Positions 4,467 to 6,320 of a stretch of DNA of 6,320 bases are shown here, in pieces. Within the stretch, counting starts at the first letter, position 1. Each line of letters begins with the position of its first letter. The position numbers and the translations under genes were made by a program. Origin of the DNA: an uncultured bacterium (GTDB lineage Bacteria > Gemmatimonadota > Gemmatimonadetes > Longimicrobiales > RSA9); NCBI GenBank assembly GCA_937995995.1, contig CALKIP010000147.1, forward strand, positions 1-6,320, read 5' to 3'. Under the pieces are notes generated by a model, which searched no databases, was not told the origin of the DNA, and saw nothing but the letters and a program-made list of their open reading frames with translations.

Positions 4467-5201
4467 ATGACGATTCGAATCATGGGACTCGGCGGATCTC
4501 GCGGCACTCCGTCCGCGAGCCAGCGCGCGCTGGAACTCGCTCTCGAAGGCGCCGCGACAGCGGGTGCCGAGGTGGAACTCTTCGATCTCGGCAGATTCGA
4601 TCTCCCGCATTACGACCCGACGGCGCGGGAGGTGGCACCTGCAGCCCGGCATCTGGCCCGCCTCGCCGCCCGTGCCGATGGGATGATCTGGAGCAGCCCG
4701 ACTTACCACGGTGCGCTGAGCGGCGCTCTCAAGAACGCACTCGACTGGCTGCAGCTCCTCGCGGATGAAGACCCTCCCTACCTCACCGACAAGCCGATCG
4801 GCCTGATCGCGACGGCCGCGGGCGGACGGGGGATGCAGACGATCAACACCATGGCCTCCAGCGTCCAGGCGCTGCGAGGCTGGGCCGTCCCGTTCTGCGT
4901 CACCGTCGGCGGCGCCTACCGCGCCTTCGCAGACGATGGCTCTGCAAATGATCCGGCATTGGCCGCGCAGCTCACCATGCTCGGCCGTTCGGTGGTCGAT
5001 TACGCCGGGAAGCTCGCCGGCTCGGTGCGGGCGGGCGGTCCGGATGACCCGGGCGACCCCGGCGATCCGGACGATCCGGGTGAACCGCTGGCGACGGCAT
5101 CGATCGCACGGACGGCTCGCCCCATCACGGCCATCCGACCGACACAGCCCATCGCGCCACGGGCAAACCGAAGTGACGACAGTACGACTCAGCAACTCTG
5201 A
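4467..5201 (+). CDS. NADPH-dependent FMN reductase-family flavoprotein (flavodoxin-like fold)
   Basis: This is a 244-aa protein. Residues 1-185 are a typical FMN_red domain. It has the phosphate-binding loop GLGGSRGTPSASQRAL (7-22), the strand-loop DGMIWSSPTYHGALSGALKN (71-90) that contacts flavin, then ALDWL, IGLIATAAGGRGMQ (111-124) and the closing helix. Relatives reduce free FMN, quinones, azo or nitro compounds or metal species with NAD(P)H in the cytosol; the exact substrate cannot be assigned. The start is ATG at 4467 because GGGAGG stands 5 nt upstream and the domain begins immediately. A longer frame from an ATG at 4416, overlapping the MFS stop, would add 17 residues of non-family sequence but could permit coupling. 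The C-terminal 55-60 residues are unusual: an Asp-Pro-Gly-rich stretch (DDPGDPGDPDDPGEP, 193-207) followed by a Thr/Ile/Pro/Arg-rich tail. Family members normally end near residue 185-190. The next gene starts 14 bp downstream. Confidence 0.92.
   Translation: MTIRIMGLGGSRGTPSASQRALELALEGAATAGAEVELFDLGRFDLPHYDPTAREVAPAARHLARLAARADGMIWSSPTYHGALSGALKNALDWLQLLADEDPPYLTDKPIGLIATAAGGRGMQTINTMASSVQALRGWAVPFCVTVGGAYRAFADDGSANDPALAAQLTMLGRSVVDYAGKLAGSVRAGGPDDPGDPGDPDDPGEPLATASIARTARPITAIRPTQPIAPRANRSDDSTTQQL
5040..5084 (+). repeat. Low-complexity Asp-Pro-Gly coding repeat at the FMN-reductase C-terminus
   Basis: Imperfect 9-bp units of the type GAYCCGGRC encode DDPGDPGDPDDPGEP (residues 193-207), beginning just after the last helix of the flavodoxin fold. 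The segment is probably a disordered linker or tail produced by slippage in GC-rich DNA. No function can be read from it. Confidence 0.6.
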
Positions 5202-5215
5202 ATGGAGAAGAGTTC

Positions 5216-6133
5216 ATGCGCGCCATCGCGATAAGAGAATACGGACCGCCCGAGGTCCTGGGGCTGGAGGAGTTCCCGGATCCGCAGCCGGGTCCAGGCG
5301 AGGTCAGGGTGAGGGTGCGGGCGGCGGGGGTGCAGCCCGTCGACTGCGCGGTTCGGCAGGGGTGGTTCCGAAACGGAGGCCCATTCCAGGTCCACCCTCC
5401 GCAGATCCTCGGCAACGAGTTCGCGGGGGTGATCGACCAGATCGGCGAGGGAGTCGAGGGGTTCGCCCCGGGCGACGAGGTGCTCGGCTTCCGGGTCCTC
5501 GGTTCCTACGCCGAGATGGTGGTGGTGAGCACTGCCCAGATCGTGGCGAAGCCGACGACGATGTCGTGGGAGGAAGCCGGCGCCTTCTCGGCCTCCGCGC
5601 AGACCGCGCACACAGCGCTCGAGGAACTGTACGTCGCTGCGGGGGAGACGGTGCTGGTGCATGCTGCGGCGGGCGGGGTGGGGACCGCGGCGGTCCAGCT
5701 CGCCCGCGCCCTCGGCGCCACCGTAATCGGCACGGCGAGCGAGGCGAACCACGAATACATCAGCTCTCTCGGCGCGACTCCGGTCACCTACGGCCCCGGC
5801 CTCACCGGTCGGGTCCGTGCCCTCGCCCCGGCAGGCGTCGACGCCGCTCTAGACGCCGCCGGCCGCGGTGCCCTCGAGGCCTCGGTCGAGTTGATCGAGG
5901 ACCGGAGCAGAATCGGCACCATCATCGACTTCGACGTCGCCGGCCGGCTCGGCGTCCGTGCGATTCGCAGTCAGCGCTCGGCCACGCGGCTCGCCGCACT
6001 CGTCGACCTCTTCCGTCAGGGGAAACTGCGCGTCCACATCCGGCAGGCCTTTCCATTGCACCGTGCTGCCGATGCGCACCGGCTCGTCGAGACAGGACAC
6101 GGGCGCGGCAAGGTGGTGCTCACCATGCCCTGA
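5216..6133 (+). CDS. Zinc-free medium-chain dehydrogenase/reductase, quinone oxidoreductase-like (NADP-dependent)
   Basis: This is a 305-aa MDR-superfamily enzyme of the QOR/crotonase-type branch. The GroES-like N-terminal domain has MRAIAIREYGPPEVL, the loop GPGEVRVRVRAAGVQPVD (26-43), LGNEFAGVI (65-73) and GVEGFAPGDEVLG (79-91). The Rossmann domain carries VLVHAAAGGVGTAAVQLARA (147-166), with the A-x-x-G-x-G-x-A-A dinucleotide loop, then the second-strand region TASEANHEYISSLGA (173-187) and VDAALDAAG (208-216). The structural-zinc cysteine cluster of alcohol dehydrogenases is absent, as usual for quinone oxidoreductases. The C-terminus ends normally with the family's GKVVLTM. Relatives reduce quinones or enones, or act as zeta-crystallin-like proteins, with NADPH in the cytosol. 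The start is ATG at 5216 with GGAGAAG at 5-nt spacing. It lies 14 bp after the FMN-reductase stop, hence in the same operon. The pairing of two quinone/xenobiotic-type reductases behind an exporter suggests electrophile or redox-stress detoxification, which is inference. Confidence 0.94.
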   Translation: MRAIAIREYGPPEVLGLEEFPDPQPGPGEVRVRVRAAGVQPVDCAVRQGWFRNGGPFQVHPPQILGNEFAGVIDQIGEGVEGFAPGDEVLGFRVLGSYAEMVVVSTAQIVAKPTTMSWEEAGAFSASAQTAHTALEELYVAAGETVLVHAAAGGVGTAAVQLARALGATVIGTASEANHEYISSLGATPVTYGPGLTGRVRALAPAGVDAALDAAGRGALEASVELIEDRSRIGTIIDFDVAGRLGVRAIRSQRSATRLAALVDLFRQGKLRVHIRQAFPLHRAADAHRLVETGHGRGKVVLTMP

Positions 6134-6320
6134 TGGTGCACCGATTATCGGAGCCCGACGTTCTCGCCGCGTGCTCACACGCACATCGCAGCAGAGCCAC
6201 GGATTCGGCCACACCGGTCCCGATCGCCATCCCGTGGAACCAAAGTGCATCCGAAGCGGTAAAACCCGCGGATACGTGCCTCTGGACAAGAAAACTCACG
6301 TCCGTTATACTGTGCGCTGA
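6134..6320. other. Intergenic region downstream of the exporter operon
   Basis: This stretch shows no gene-like frame: an open plus-strand frame through it is only the out-of-frame continuation of a shadow of the oxidoreductase gene. A tiny palindrome CCGATTATCGG (6141-6151) has no T-run, so I cannot name a terminator. Base composition becomes more AT-rich toward the end, where a promoter is found. Confidence 0.6.
6283..6311 (+). promoter_or_regulatory. Strong sigma70-type promoter TGGACA-17-TATACT reading out of the window
   Basis: TGGACA (6283-6288) matches TTGACA in five of six bases and TATACT (6306-6311) matches TATAAT in five of six, with the optimal 17-bp spacing. Transcription would start about at 6318-6319 and run rightward, so the gene it serves is outside the window. 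Such near-consensus pairs are rare in high-GC DNA and are often found before tRNA, rRNA or highly expressed genes. Confidence 0.65.

Noticed and set aside
3978..5195. 405-aa minus-strand open frame antisense to the exporter end and the FMN reductase
   Set aside because: Arg/Ala/Ser-rich shadow without family motifs. It crosses two well-supported genes and their RBS.
5958..6320. 120-codon plus-strand frame running off the right end
   Set aside because: It begins inside the oxidoreductase gene in another frame, has no RBS or recognisable content, and crosses a good promoter.
1..6320. Mobile element, prophage, tRNA, rRNA or toxin-antitoxin module
   Set aside because: No transposase, integrase, terminal inverted repeats with target duplications, cloverleaf or rRNA-like sequence was seen.

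Overview
The window is high-GC bacterial DNA. Its five intact genes all lie on the + strand, with strong C/G preference at third codon positions and SD-type start sites. The gene types (a GAF/HisKA_3 sensor kinase with cysteines in the GAF domain, a NarL-type regulator, an MFS exporter and flavin/quinone-type oxidoreductases) would fit a high-GC soil or thermophilic lineage such as Chloroflexota/Thermomicrobia or Gemmatimonadota. The sequence alone does not fix the taxon. About the first 113 bases differ: roughly 50% GC, and they encode a piece of an RluD-type pseudouridine synthase that looks Bacillota-like.

Layout. (1) 1-233, minus strand: a chimeric reading frame. Its first 40 codons are the N-terminus of an ABC-F ATPase. 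At a HindIII hexamer (AAGCTT, 108-113) it switches, in frame, to an internal piece of an RluD-family protein that ends at an apparent nonsense codon. This is probably a ligation or assembly chimera, or else a rearranged pseudogene. (2) 234-673: a 440-bp divergent intergenic region with possible promoters both ways and a perfect dyad, CCTGTAC-N4-GTACAGG. (3) 674-2613: a two-component system, a 429-aa soluble histidine kinase and a 216-aa NarL/LuxR response regulator whose stop and start codons share one base. (4) 2614-2892: an intergenic region with a 13-bp tandem repeat, a second copy of the dyad (CTGTAC-N4-GTACAG) and a GC-rich terminator-like hairpin. (5) 2893-6133: a probable three-gene operon of a 12-TM MFS exporter (TTG start), an NADPH-dependent FMN reductase-family protein and a zinc-free medium-chain quinone-oxidoreductase-like protein. 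(6) 6134-6320: noncoding, ending in a good outward-facing sigma70-type promoter (TGGACA-17-TATACT) for a gene beyond the window.

How it may work together. The two 16-bp dyads lie only in the intergenic regions, one between the ABC-F start and the kinase, the other upstream of the exporter operon. The simplest reading is that they are operators for the adjacent NarL-type regulator. That would give a compact stress or xenobiotic regulon: a cytosolic kinase with a cysteine-bearing GAF domain senses a redox or chemical signal, and the regulator controls its own operon, the exporter/oxidoreductase operon and perhaps the divergent ABC-F gene. The dyads are seen in the sequence; the regulator-operator link is inference. 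Another oddity is an 18-bp repeat (seven units) coding for a charged hexapeptide repeat in the central loop of the exporter.
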